From DASVWH01 sp036389715 (GTDB lineage: Bacteria; Acidobacteriota; Blastocatellia; Pyrinomonadales; Pyrinomonadaceae), in NCBI GenBank assembly GCA_036389715.1, contig DASVWH010000061.1, forward strand, positions 1-10,482: a DNA stretch of 10,482 nt, given 5' to 3'. Below, piece after piece: positions 1-5,253 of this stretch. The translations under genes were made by a program, and so were the position numbers. Positions within the stretch are counted from its first letter, which is position 1. Every line of letters starts with the position of its first letter. The notes under the pieces were generated by a model. That model was not told where the DNA came from. It saw nothing but the letters and a program-made list of their open reading frames with translations, and made no database searches.

Positions 1-129
1 ATTGAGCGGCTGTTCGCCTGGCTTCAGAACTTCCGGCGGATTGCGATGCGCTTCGACTTCCATGACGAGAACTATCTCGGGTTCGTTCAGTTGGGCTGCA
101 TCAGAATTCTGCTCAGATGCTATTTATGA
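1..129 (+). CDS. IS5-family DDE transposase, C-terminal fragment (5' end outside window)
   Basis: Frame 1 is open from the window edge to a TGA at 127-129 and gives 42 residues beginning IERLFAWLQNFRRI and ending LGCIRILLRCYL. This is the characteristic C-terminus of IS5-family transposases: the Glu of the ER-F-AWL block is the third catalytic acidic residue of the DDE triad, and the FVQLGCI-ILLRRYL tail is typical of the family. In the usual Y-2-R-3-E-6-K signature the last Lys is Gln here (E2 then Q9). The enzyme would cut and join IS ends. The start and the first two catalytic Asp lie to the left of the window, so I cannot tell whether the copy is intact. The gene is convergent with truA, whose stop codon lies 8 nt further on. 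An alternative frame starting at 2 is a shadow. Confidence 0.88.
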   Translation: MERLFAWLQNFRRIAMRFDFHDENYLGFVQLGCIRILLRCYL

Positions 130-141
130 GACTGCTTCTAG
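128..141 (+). mobile_element. Presumed right end of the IS: terminal repeat GAGACTGCTT followed by CTAG target
   Basis: The bases GAGACTGCTT (128-137) overlap the transposase stop codon and are followed by CTAG (138-141). IS5-group elements commonly end within a few bases of the transposase stop and insert at YTAR targets with a 4-bp duplication. CTAG here also contains the complement of the truA TAG stop (138-140). I infer that the element ends at 137. The matching left end and the second CTAG copy are outside the window, so this boundary is unproven. Confidence 0.45.
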
Positions 142-893
142 TCATCGTAATAGACCTCGCGGAGGGTCAGGCCGTGAGCGGGGGCGGTTGGTCCTGCGTC
201 CGAGCGATTCCCGAGACGGACGGCGCGCTCGATGGTCTCCGGGTCGAGTTCGCCGCGCCCGGCTGCCAGCAGCGTGCCCGCAATGGAGCGCACCATGTAG
301 CGGAGAAAGCCGTCTGCGGCGGCGTGAATCTCCAGCAGGCGTCCGCGCCCGCGCTCGTCAATGCTGTCTGCGATTTCGAGCCGGGTGATGGTGCGAACAT
401 GCGTCTGTGCGTCGGACTGAGCGGAGGAAAAGGCCGTCCAGTCATGTTCGCCGACGAAGAGCCGCGCGGCGCTGCGCATTCGTTCCGCGTCGAGCGCGCG
501 GCCCTCGTGCAGCGCATAACGGGCCCAGAAAGGCGACATCACAGGCGCATTGAAGACCCTGTAGACGTAGGATTTCCCTCGCGCCGAATAACGAGCGTGA
601 AAGTCTGCGGGGACGGCTGCCGCTTCGACGACGCGCACATCGCGCGCCAGATTCCCGTTAATCGCCCCGCGAAGTCTCTCGGGCGTCCATTCGCGTTCGA
701 GGTGAAAGCTGGCCACCTGTCCCTCGGCGTGAACGCCCGCATCGGTTCGGCCCGACCCGTGCACGGCGACCTCTCGCCCTTCAAGCAGCGCCAGCACCCG
801 CGCCACTTCGCCCTGCACAGTGCGCTGCCCAGCCTGTATCTGCCAGCCGTGAAAATCCGTCCCGTCATACTGAAGCGTCAATCTGAAATTCAT
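138..893 (-). CDS. truA: tRNA pseudouridine(38-40) synthase TruA
   Basis: This 251-residue cytoplasmic enzyme isomerises uridines 38-40 in the tRNA anticodon arm to pseudouridine. It begins MNFRLTLQYDGTDFHGWQ, the family's usual N-terminus. The catalytic Asp is D51 in GSGRTDAGVHA (residues 47-56). The second-half features are also present: RGKSYVYRVFN (105-115), the HDWTAFSS block (150-157), FLRYMVRSIAGTLL (197-209) and a C-terminal APAHGLTLREVYY. Length is normal for TruA. The ATG at 893 was chosen because homology starts there. The same frame stays open to 1034, but that extension is only translated heptamer repeat (LLLTAYCLLLT). No Shine-Dalgarno is visible: the leader is the repeat array itself. 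The stop codon lies within the presumed IS target CTAG, so the gene is complete but the IS abuts its 3' end. It lies downstream of pyrE on the same strand. Confidence 0.96.
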   Translation of the reverse strand: MNFRLTLQYDGTDFHGWQIQAGQRTVQGEVARVLALLEGREVAVHGSGRTDAGVHAEGQVASFHLEREWTPERLRGAINGNLARDVRVVEAAAVPADFHARYSARGKSYVYRVFNAPVMSPFWARYALHEGRALDAERMRSAARLFVGEHDWTAFSSAQSDAQTHVRTITRLEIADSIDERGRGRLLEIHAAADGFLRYMVRSIAGTLLAAGRGELDPETIERAVRLGNRSDAGPTAPAHGLTLREVYYDD

Positions 894-1099
894 AAGCAAG
901 TAAGTAGTGAGCAGTAAGCAGTAAGCAGTGAGCAGTAAGCAGTGCGAGAAGTTAATGGTGAGCGGTGCGCGGCGAAAGAAGTTAAATAATGGGTGCTGAA
1001 AGCAGCAGGCAAGCTCTTTGCTTTTACCGCTCACTGCTCACTGCTCACTGCTCACTGCTTACGGCTCACTGCTTACTGCTTACTGCTCACTGCTCACTC
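894..1099 (-). repeat. Heptamer-flanked inverted-repeat element, copy 1 (pyrE-truA gap)
   Basis: The whole pyrE-truA gap is a repeat structure. At 902-943 there are six 7-bp units of consensus RAGCAGT on the plus strand. At 1026-1095 there are ten units of the complement ACTGCTY. Between them (944-1025) lie non-heptamer core blocks. Read on the minus strand these are AAAAGC-3nt-GAGCTTGCCTGCTGCT (about 1025 down to 1001) and GCTCACCATTAACTTCTC (about 963 down to 946). Both blocks recur in the second copy at 4042-4177, in the opposite orientation. The segments 909-943 and 1054-1088 are reverse complements at 34 of 35 positions. The element supplies the pyrE stop codon at one edge and ends at the truA start codon at the other. 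Long reading frames through it are artefacts of the 7-bp period. Confidence 0.85.
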
Positions 1100-1678
1100 T
1101 TTCCGGCTTCCGGGCTTAACGGCTTCGTCGCCGCGTGCGCAGGCTGGGCAGGCGGAGGGCACGACGGCCGGGACATCCAGCGTGGCGAGCGCGCTGCGCG
1201 GGACGCCGACATCGGCGCGCCCCGAAGAGCGGTCAATGATAGAGGCCGCGCCGACGACGCGTGCGCCCGTTGCGCGCAGGGCCGCAATGGTTTCGCGCGT
1301 CGAGCCTCCGGTCGTGACGACATCTTCGACGACCAGCAGGCTCTCGCCCGGCCTGACGGTAAAGCCGCGCCTGAGCGTCATTTGCCCGGCCTCGCGCTCG
1401 GTCCAGATGAACCTCGCGCCGAGTTCGCGCGCGACCTCATAGCCGATGATGAGACCGCCGATGGCGGGCGCGGCGACCGTCTCGATGCCCTGCTCGCGGA
1501 ACCTCTCGGCCAGCGCGCGTCCGAAGGCGCTGGCCTCTCGCGGGTGCTGCAAGAGGAGCGCGCATTGCAGGTACTGTGTGCTGTGCAGGCCGCTCGACAG
1601 GACGAAGTGACCCTCCAGCAACGCGCCCGTTCGTTTGAATCTTTCGATGACCTCTTCGGCTTGCACTCTCCACCTCAT
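1094..1678 (-). CDS. pyrE: Orotate phosphoribosyltransferase
   Basis: This 194-residue enzyme joins orotate to PRPP to give OMP in de novo pyrimidine synthesis in the cytoplasm. Residues 14-29 (FKRTGALLEGHFVLSS) match the OPRTase N-terminus, and HSTQYLQCALLL (32-43) follows. The PRPP-binding signature is VVEDVVTTGGST (116-127, with E118 and D119). The C-terminus ACPACARGDEAVKPGSRK (176-193) is the tail seen in the thermophile-type OPRTase subfamily. Start: ATG at 1678, preceded by GGAAAG at suitable spacing. An internal GTG at 1666 with GAGGTGG just upstream is a weaker alternative. The longer open frame to 1882 lies inside the divergent exonuclease gene and is spurious. The TGA stop and final Glu codon fall in the heptamer array, so the very 3' end was written by the repeat. 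Confidence 0.95.
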   Translation of the reverse strand: MRWRVQAEEVIERFKRTGALLEGHFVLSSGLHSTQYLQCALLLQHPREASAFGRALAERFREQGIETVAAPAIGGLIIGYEVARELGARFIWTEREAGQMTLRRGFTVRPGESLLVVEDVVTTGGSTRETIAALRATGARVVGAASIIDRSSGRADVGVPRSALATLDVPAVVPSACPACARGDEAVKPGSRKE

Positions 1679-1707
1679 TTCAAAAACTTTCCAACGCGCG
1701 CTACAAT
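1679..1707 (+). promoter_or_regulatory. Promoter for the exonuclease gene, -10 TACAAT; nearly leaderless
   Basis: TACAAT at 1702-1707 matches the sigma70 -10 box at 5 of 6 positions. TTCAAA at 1679-1684 is a weak (4 of 6) -35 with a 17-bp spacer. Transcription would start near 1714, only about 2 nt before the ATG at 1716. No Shine-Dalgarno precedes that ATG. The -10 lies in the perfect inverted repeat CTACA-A-TGTAG (1701-1711), whose other strand gives TACATT, a possible -10 for pyrE. Confidence 0.5.
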
Positions 1708-1715
1708 GTAGCCGG

Positions 1716-2537
1716 ATGCCGCTTCGCCGTAATCTCATTTCCGATTCGCCGCTCGTGCAGGAGACCGTCGAGATGCTGCGCGTTTGCGGCGGGCGCGCGC
1801 CTGCCGCCGACATCGCCGACATCGTCTTGAAGCTCCCGGACCTTGACGCGCAAACGGCCACGCTGCTCGTCTCCGATCTCATCAGGGACGATTATCGCCT
1901 GCGCATCAACGACCGCTCGATGATCGAGCTTGACTGCGAAAACGTCGAATCGAGATTGTTGCACGAGGCCGACTTCGTAGTCGTGGACGTGGAAGCGACC
2001 GGGGCCAAGACGCCGCCCTGCCGCGTGATGGAGATCGGGGCCTACCGTGTCAGCGGCGGCCATATCGTCGCCGAGTTCCAAACGCTGGTCAACCCGGAAA
2101 CGGTTATCCCGCCCTTCATCGTCCAGTTGACGGGAATCACCAACGAGATGGTCAGAAGCGCGCCCATCTTTGCCGACATCGCTCACGACTGGCTGGATTT
2201 CGCGGGCGAGGCCGTGCTTGTCGCGCACAACGCGCATTTCGATGTCCGCTTTCTCAATCACGAGATCGGGCGCGTCTTTCCCGGACGCCGGATGATTAAC
2301 ACCTACCTCTGCACCGTGAAACTCTCGCGGCGCATCTTTCCGGGCCTGCTCAACTACCGGTTGCACACCGTCGCCGAGCACTTCGAGATACCGATCATCA
2401 ACCGCCACCGCGCGCCCGACGATGCGCTGGCGACGGCCGAAATCTTTCTCCGCATGCTCGCCCGTCTCGAAGAGCACGGGGTTCGCGACGTGGCCGGAGC
2501 GCGCCTCTTCAGCTTCAATTCCAACGGCAACTGCTAG
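1716..2537 (+). CDS. DnaQ-like DEDDh 3'-5' exonuclease with N-terminal helical/winged-helix-like domain
   Basis: The protein has 273 residues. Residues 86-255 form an RNase T/DnaQ exonuclease domain with all three motifs. Exo I is VVVDVEATG (D91, E93), Exo II is VAHNAHFDVRFL (D176), and Exo III is HRAPDDA (H231, D236). This is a complete DEDDh site, so a metal-dependent 3'-5' exonuclease is expected. Such domains occur in the Pol III epsilon subunit and in stand-alone or GIY-YIG-fused repair proteins. There is no GIY-YIG part here; the protein ends about 20 residues after the domain. Residues 10-72 precede the nuclease: LVQETVEMLRVCGGRAPAADIADIV, a hydrophobic helix, then RLRINDRSMIEL. This reads like a small winged-helix/HTH fold, which is an inference. 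The ATG at 1716 is chosen over one at 1635 because the earlier stretch overlaps pyrE and has no homology. I cannot say whether this is the replicative proofreader; the N-terminal extension argues for a repair-type paralogue. Confidence 0.88.
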   Translation: MPLRRNLISDSPLVQETVEMLRVCGGRAPAADIADIVLKLPDLDAQTATLLVSDLIRDDYRLRINDRSMIELDCENVESRLLHEADFVVVDVEATGAKTPPCRVMEIGAYRVSGGHIVAEFQTLVNPETVIPPFIVQLTGITNEMVRSAPIFADIAHDWLDFAGEAVLVAHNAHFDVRFLNHEIGRVFPGRRMINTYLCTVKLSRRIFPGLLNYRLHTVAEHFEIPIINRHRAPDDALATAEIFLRMLARLEEHGVRDVAGARLFSFNSNGNC

Positions 2538-2540
2538 GGC

Positions 2541-3155
2541 TCAATCGCCCGCATCCGCGCCCTGCTCCGCGACCTCTCGCTTCCCGCGCCAGAGCCTGCG
2601 CCCGACGATGACGGAGACGACCAGGACCACCAGGCCGAGTGCTATCCAGGGGAAATAGCGTTTGAAGAGCGCGCCCGCCTGCTCGCCATAATTGACTACC
2701 AGGTAGCCTTCGAGCAGGTAACGAAACGCCCGCCCGCCCGTCACGGCCAGGACAAACCGCAGCAGGCTCAGGCGGAAGACGCCCGCCGTAATAACGAAGA
2801 GCTTGAAGGGAAAGGGCGGCGGCAGCACCGACGCGACCAGCACGGAGAGCACGTCGTAGCGCTCTATCCATCCCTTGACCCGCGCCTGCTTCGATTCCGA
2901 GAAACGTGAGAGAGCGGCGCTGCCCGCGCGCTTTGAGATGAAGTAGAGAATAACGCAGCCCGCGACGGAACCGGCCGTCGCTGCGGCAGCATAAATAATC
3001 ATCCACCCCGGACGCTGGCTCGCGAGGTAAATCATCACGGCGTCGGGCCCGCCCGCCATCGGGATAAAGGCCGAATCGAGCAGCGCGATGCCCAGGAGTC
3101 CGAACGGGCCGTAGGCCAAGAGGAACTCCGCCACCCGCGCCAGGAAGTCTGTCAT
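2541..3155 (-). CDS. DedA/VTT-domain integral membrane protein (first of two)
   Basis: This 204-residue polytopic membrane protein is of the DedA/SNARE-associated (VTT) family, whose members are implicated in lipid flipping and membrane homeostasis. Some bacterial members recycle undecaprenyl phosphate. Hydrophobic segments lie at about 8-27, 34-46, 50-73, 103-127 and 165-185. Family hallmarks are LDSAFIPMAGGPD (26-38), the re-entrant block LPPPFPFKLFVITAG (111-125) and GRAFRYLLEG (141-150) with its conserved Arg pair. The tail (RRLWRGKREV) is basic and cytosolic-looking. ATG at 3155 is preferred; an in-frame TTG at 3176 would add seven residues, but neither has a clear Shine-Dalgarno. The stop lies 3 nt from the stop of the convergent exonuclease gene. 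It sits about 100 nt downstream of the second VTT gene on the same strand, a likely co-transcribed pair. Substrate unknown. Confidence 0.9.
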   Translation of the reverse strand: MTDFLARVAEFLLAYGPFGLLGIALLDSAFIPMAGGPDAVMIYLASQRPGWMIIYAAAATAGSVAGCVILYFISKRAGSAALSRFSESKQARVKGWIERYDVLSVLVASVLPPPFPFKLFVITAGVFRLSLLRFVLAVTGGRAFRYLLEGYLVVNYGEQAGALFKRYFPWIALGLVVLVVSVIVGRRLWRGKREVAEQGADAGD

Positions 3156-3231
3156 GCTAAGCCAGAGCCAGGTCAAACCGTCCGTCCAATCCTTTCAGCA
3201 CTCATCTCAACGCTCCCGCCTTCGAGAGACA

Positions 3232-3261
3232 CTCCCGGTCTTAATCCTCCCGGTCTTAATC
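3232..3261 (-). repeat. Exact 15-bp tandem duplication across a stop codon
   Basis: CTCCCGGTCTTAATC occurs twice head to tail (3232-3246 and 3247-3261). The second copy holds the TAA stop of the upstream VTT gene (3256-3258). Because 15 is a multiple of three, the first copy places another TAA in the same frame five codons downstream (3241-3243), giving tandem in-frame stops. Confidence 0.95.
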
Positions 3262-4035
3262 AGAAGTAACGTCCCGGGCGTCGCTCGCTTTACGCTCGAC
3301 GGGTGGCCCGGCCGACTGCCCTTCGCCGGTCATTCCCGCCGTCGTCGTTATTTCCGCCGTCGTTTCGAGGCCGCCGCTTGCAGCCAGGGCGCGGCGCTTT
3401 CTGCGCCCGGCGATTAGATAGATGGCCAGCCCGATGATGCAAACCGCGAAGACCACCGCCAGCAGCGGGAAGCCGTAGGTCTTGATGAAGTCAATCACCT
3501 GCCTCCCGTAAAAGACGGCCAGCGCGCCCTCTATGTAGTAGCGCAGCGAACGCGCGATCATGACCGTGATGACGAAACGCCAGCGCGGGTATTCGAGCGC
3601 GCCCGCCGTCGCCACGAAAATCTTGAAGGGCATCGGCGGCGGCAGCAGCGCCGGGACGGCAATGGCCAGGAAACCGAAGCGCGCATAGGTTCTCTCGACG
3701 CGCTCGATGTGCTCGGCGCGAAATCGCCGGCGCAGGACGGCCTGGCCGCCGCGCCGGATAATCGCGTAGAGGAGCAGGCAGCCGATGACGGACCCGGCCG
3801 CCGCGAACAATGGAAAGTAGAAGGCCGCGCTGTGATCGTTGGTGCAGCGGATGACGACCAGGTAATCGTTGATCTCAGGAAGCGAGAGGAGCGAGGAATC
3901 GAGCGCACCGATGACGAGCATCGCCGGACCGGCGACGTACATCGGCATCCCCCCGACAAAGACTTCGAGCCACGCGACGACCGCAGTAAAGGATTGACTG
4001 AGCCACTGCGCAGTAGAGCGTAACCAATCGAACAT
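3256..4035 (-). CDS. DedA/VTT-domain integral membrane protein (second, with hydrophilic C-terminal tail)
   Basis: This 259-residue paralogue of the neighbouring VTT protein shares the core LPPPMPFKIFVATAG (131-145) and ARSLRYYIEGALAVFYG (161-177). Hydrophobic segments lie at about 14-26, 33-50, 73-93, 120-145 and 186-209. ALDSSLLSLPEINDYLVV (44-61) occupies the place of the family's LDS-PGGPD block but has SLPEIND, so the acidic residue is kept while GGPD is lost. After the last membrane helix a polybasic RRKRRAL is followed by about 45 residues of Thr/Ala/Gly-rich hydrophilic tail that the other copy lacks. ATG at 4035 is the only sensible start and is followed at once by the amphipathic N-terminus. 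The leader consists of heptamer repeats (4042-4076), with no Shine-Dalgarno apparent. Probably the upstream gene of a two-gene unit with the other VTT gene. Transported lipid unknown. Confidence 0.89.
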   Translation of the reverse strand: MFDWLRSTAQWLSQSFTAVVAWLEVFVGGMPMYVAGPAMLVIGALDSSLLSLPEINDYLVVIRCTNDHSAAFYFPLFAAAGSVIGCLLLYAIIRRGGQAVLRRRFRAEHIERVERTYARFGFLAIAVPALLPPPMPFKIFVATAGALEYPRWRFVITVMIARSLRYYIEGALAVFYGRQVIDFIKTYGFPLLAVVFAVCIIGLAIYLIAGRRKRRALAASGGLETTAEITTTAGMTGEGQSAGPPVERKASDARDVTSD

Positions 4036-4041
4036 AAATCA

Positions 4042-4177
4042 GGGTAGTGAGCAATAAGCGGTGAGCAGCGAGCAGTAAAAGCTGGAGAGTTGGCCTGCTG
4101 CTCCTGCTGGCGGCGGCAGACGGCTCACGCTTAACTTCTCCGGCTGCTCACGGCCTAGCTGCTCGACTCGCTTACTT
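4042..4177 (+). repeat. Heptamer-flanked element, copy 2 (OMP-VTT gap), inverted relative to copy 1
   Basis: Five units of RAGCAGT type run from 4042 to 4076 (last four GAGCAAT, AAGCGGT, GAGCAGC, GAGCAGT). Then come AAAAGC (4077-4082), GAGAGTTGGCCTGCTGCT (4085-4102), GCTCACGC then TTAACTTCTC (4123-4140), and a degenerate array of ACTGCTC-like units to 4177. Order and spacing of the blocks match copy 1 read on the minus strand. It fills the gap from the OMP stop codon (4178-4180) to within 6 nt of the VTT start codon at 4035. The right array is decayed, so this copy should fold less well than copy 1. Confidence 0.75.
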
Positions 4178-5059
4178 TCATCTGGCTGGCGTGAAAACGC
4201 TCGGCGTGTCATAGGTGACGCCGAAGGTGACGCCGGAGCGGGGGCTAAAGTCGGTCAGGCCAGCGATGCCCGCGAAATCGAAGCGCAGGCCGGAGGCTTT
4301 AATCTGCATCCCGAGGCGCGCTTCCGACTGCGATTCAGTGCCGAGCGGCCCGTTGCCGGGGCGCGTATTGGCGCGGCCGTTAATCTCTCCGGCGAAGTTG
4401 AGATGCCTGGTCAGGCGAACGATGCTGGCGAAGCCGTAGGTCAGCACGTCGTTCTGCGAGAAAGCCTCTGTCGGCGCGGTGAGGATGGCGATGCCCAGAT
4501 TCCCGAAGGTATTGACGCGGCCCTCGCGGCCAAACTTTTTACCGATCAGGATTGAGCCGAAGGCGTTGGTCTGGTTCAGACCGATGCCGCGCCCCTGGCT
4601 CGAATTGGGCAACTGCACGCCGAAGCGGAAGCCGAGCGACGGCCCGCGCCGCGTCTCGGCGCGCAGCTTGATCTTGGTCGAGAGCGTGAAATCTCCCGTG
4701 TCGTTCGTCGAATTGGTGTTGGCCGGATTAAAGCCCAGTTGAATCGGCGCGGGCACGGTCGCGGAGTTGATGCTGAGCACGTTCTGGACCACGCCGTCAA
4801 TCTGAAACTCGACGTTCGGCGAGAGACCGACGCTGACGCCGATGACGCCGACGCGCGTCAGGTCGCCCGTCAACCCAGAGACCGGAAATTTCGCGTTCTG
4901 CACAAAATCAATGCCCGCCTCGATTCGCAGGCTTCCCGGCGGAATGATGTCCACGTCCTCCGTCAGGAGCGGGCGCTGCTGCGCTCCGACGCCGCTCGCG
5001 CAGAGCAGGCAGAACAGGAACAGCAAGGGCAGCGTGCATCTGGCATGTAACATTCGCAT
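4178..5059 (-). CDS. Outer membrane beta-barrel protein, transporter-like, function unknown
   Basis: The protein has 293 residues, with a Sec signal peptide: MRMLHARC, a hydrophobic core PLLFLFCLLC, and probable cleavage after ASGVGA (residue 26). The mature part starts QQRPLLTEDVDIIPPGSLRIEAG. It then shows alternating polar/apolar stretches typical of barrel strands (RVGVIGVSVGLSPNVEFQIDG, FTLSTKIKLRAE, SLGFRFGVQLP, SGVTFGVTYD). It resembles the MetA-pathway 'phenol degradation' type outer membrane proteins, usually annotated simply as transporters; that family match is from memory. Substrate cannot be read from the sequence. ATG at 5059 is preferred because GGAAAA sits just upstream; ATG 5053 and a distal TTG at 5092 are alternatives. 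A strong promoter lies about 50 nt upstream. The gene is divergent from the aldehyde dehydrogenase gene. Confidence 0.75.
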   Translation of the reverse strand: MRMLHARCTLPLLFLFCLLCASGVGAQQRPLLTEDVDIIPPGSLRIEAGIDFVQNAKFPVSGLTGDLTRVGVIGVSVGLSPNVEFQIDGVVQNVLSINSATVPAPIQLGFNPANTNSTNDTGDFTLSTKIKLRAETRRGPSLGFRFGVQLPNSSQGRGIGLNQTNAFGSILIGKKFGREGRVNTFGNLGIAILTAPTEAFSQNDVLTYGFASIVRLTRHLNFAGEINGRANTRPGNGPLGTESQSEARLGMQIKASGLRFDFAGIAGLTDFSPRSGVTFGVTYDTPSVFTPAR

Positions 5060-5117
5060 GATTTTCCGATTAACGATTCCAGGGCAGCTCAATCTTCGTT
5101 CAGGTGAATCAAGGCGG

Positions 5118-5147
5118 ATTGTAGCGGCTCGATCACGAGAGCGTCAA
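5118..5147 (-). promoter_or_regulatory. Sigma70-type promoter for the outer membrane protein gene
   Basis: On the minus strand TTGACG (5147-5142) is separated by 18 bp from TACAAT (5123-5118). Both boxes match the consensus at 5 of 6 positions. Transcription would start near 5111 and give a leader of about 50 nt, including the GGAAAA ribosome-binding candidate before the ATG at 5059. Confidence 0.6.
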
Positions 5148-5211
5148 CGCGCGAACCCGGCTCGCTCCGCTTTCCGCCCCTTCAGCCGCGCTCAGGCATC
5201 TTCGCTCGAGA

Positions 5212-5240
5212 TAGACGGCCTCCGGGCTGTGCTATCATAA
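5212..5240 (+). promoter_or_regulatory. Promoter for the aldehyde dehydrogenase gene; very short leader
   Basis: TAGACG (5212-5217, 4 of 6) and CATAAT (5235-5240, 5 of 6) are 17 bp apart. The predicted start point near 5247 leaves about 7 nt before the ATG at 5254, and no Shine-Dalgarno is visible in that leader. Confidence 0.45.
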
Positions 5241-5253
5241 TTTGCGATCAGCC

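Noticed and set aside
894..1034. N-terminal extension of truA to 298 residues
   Set aside because: The added residues are translated heptamer repeats (LLLTAYC-type) and core element sequence. TruA homology begins exactly at the ATG at 893.
902..1095. CRISPR array
   Set aside because: Units are 7 bp, contiguous and without unique spacers of about 30 bp; the two arrays are inverted to each other.
989..1711. Plus-strand reading frames of 149 and 240 codons opposite pyrE
   Set aside because: They begin in the repeat array and otherwise run antisense to pyrE in a GC-rich region; no protein-like motifs.
1679..1882. Longer pyrE reading to 1882
   Set aside because: That stretch lies inside the divergent exonuclease gene and lacks OPRTase similarity; ATG 1678 has a ribosome-binding candidate.
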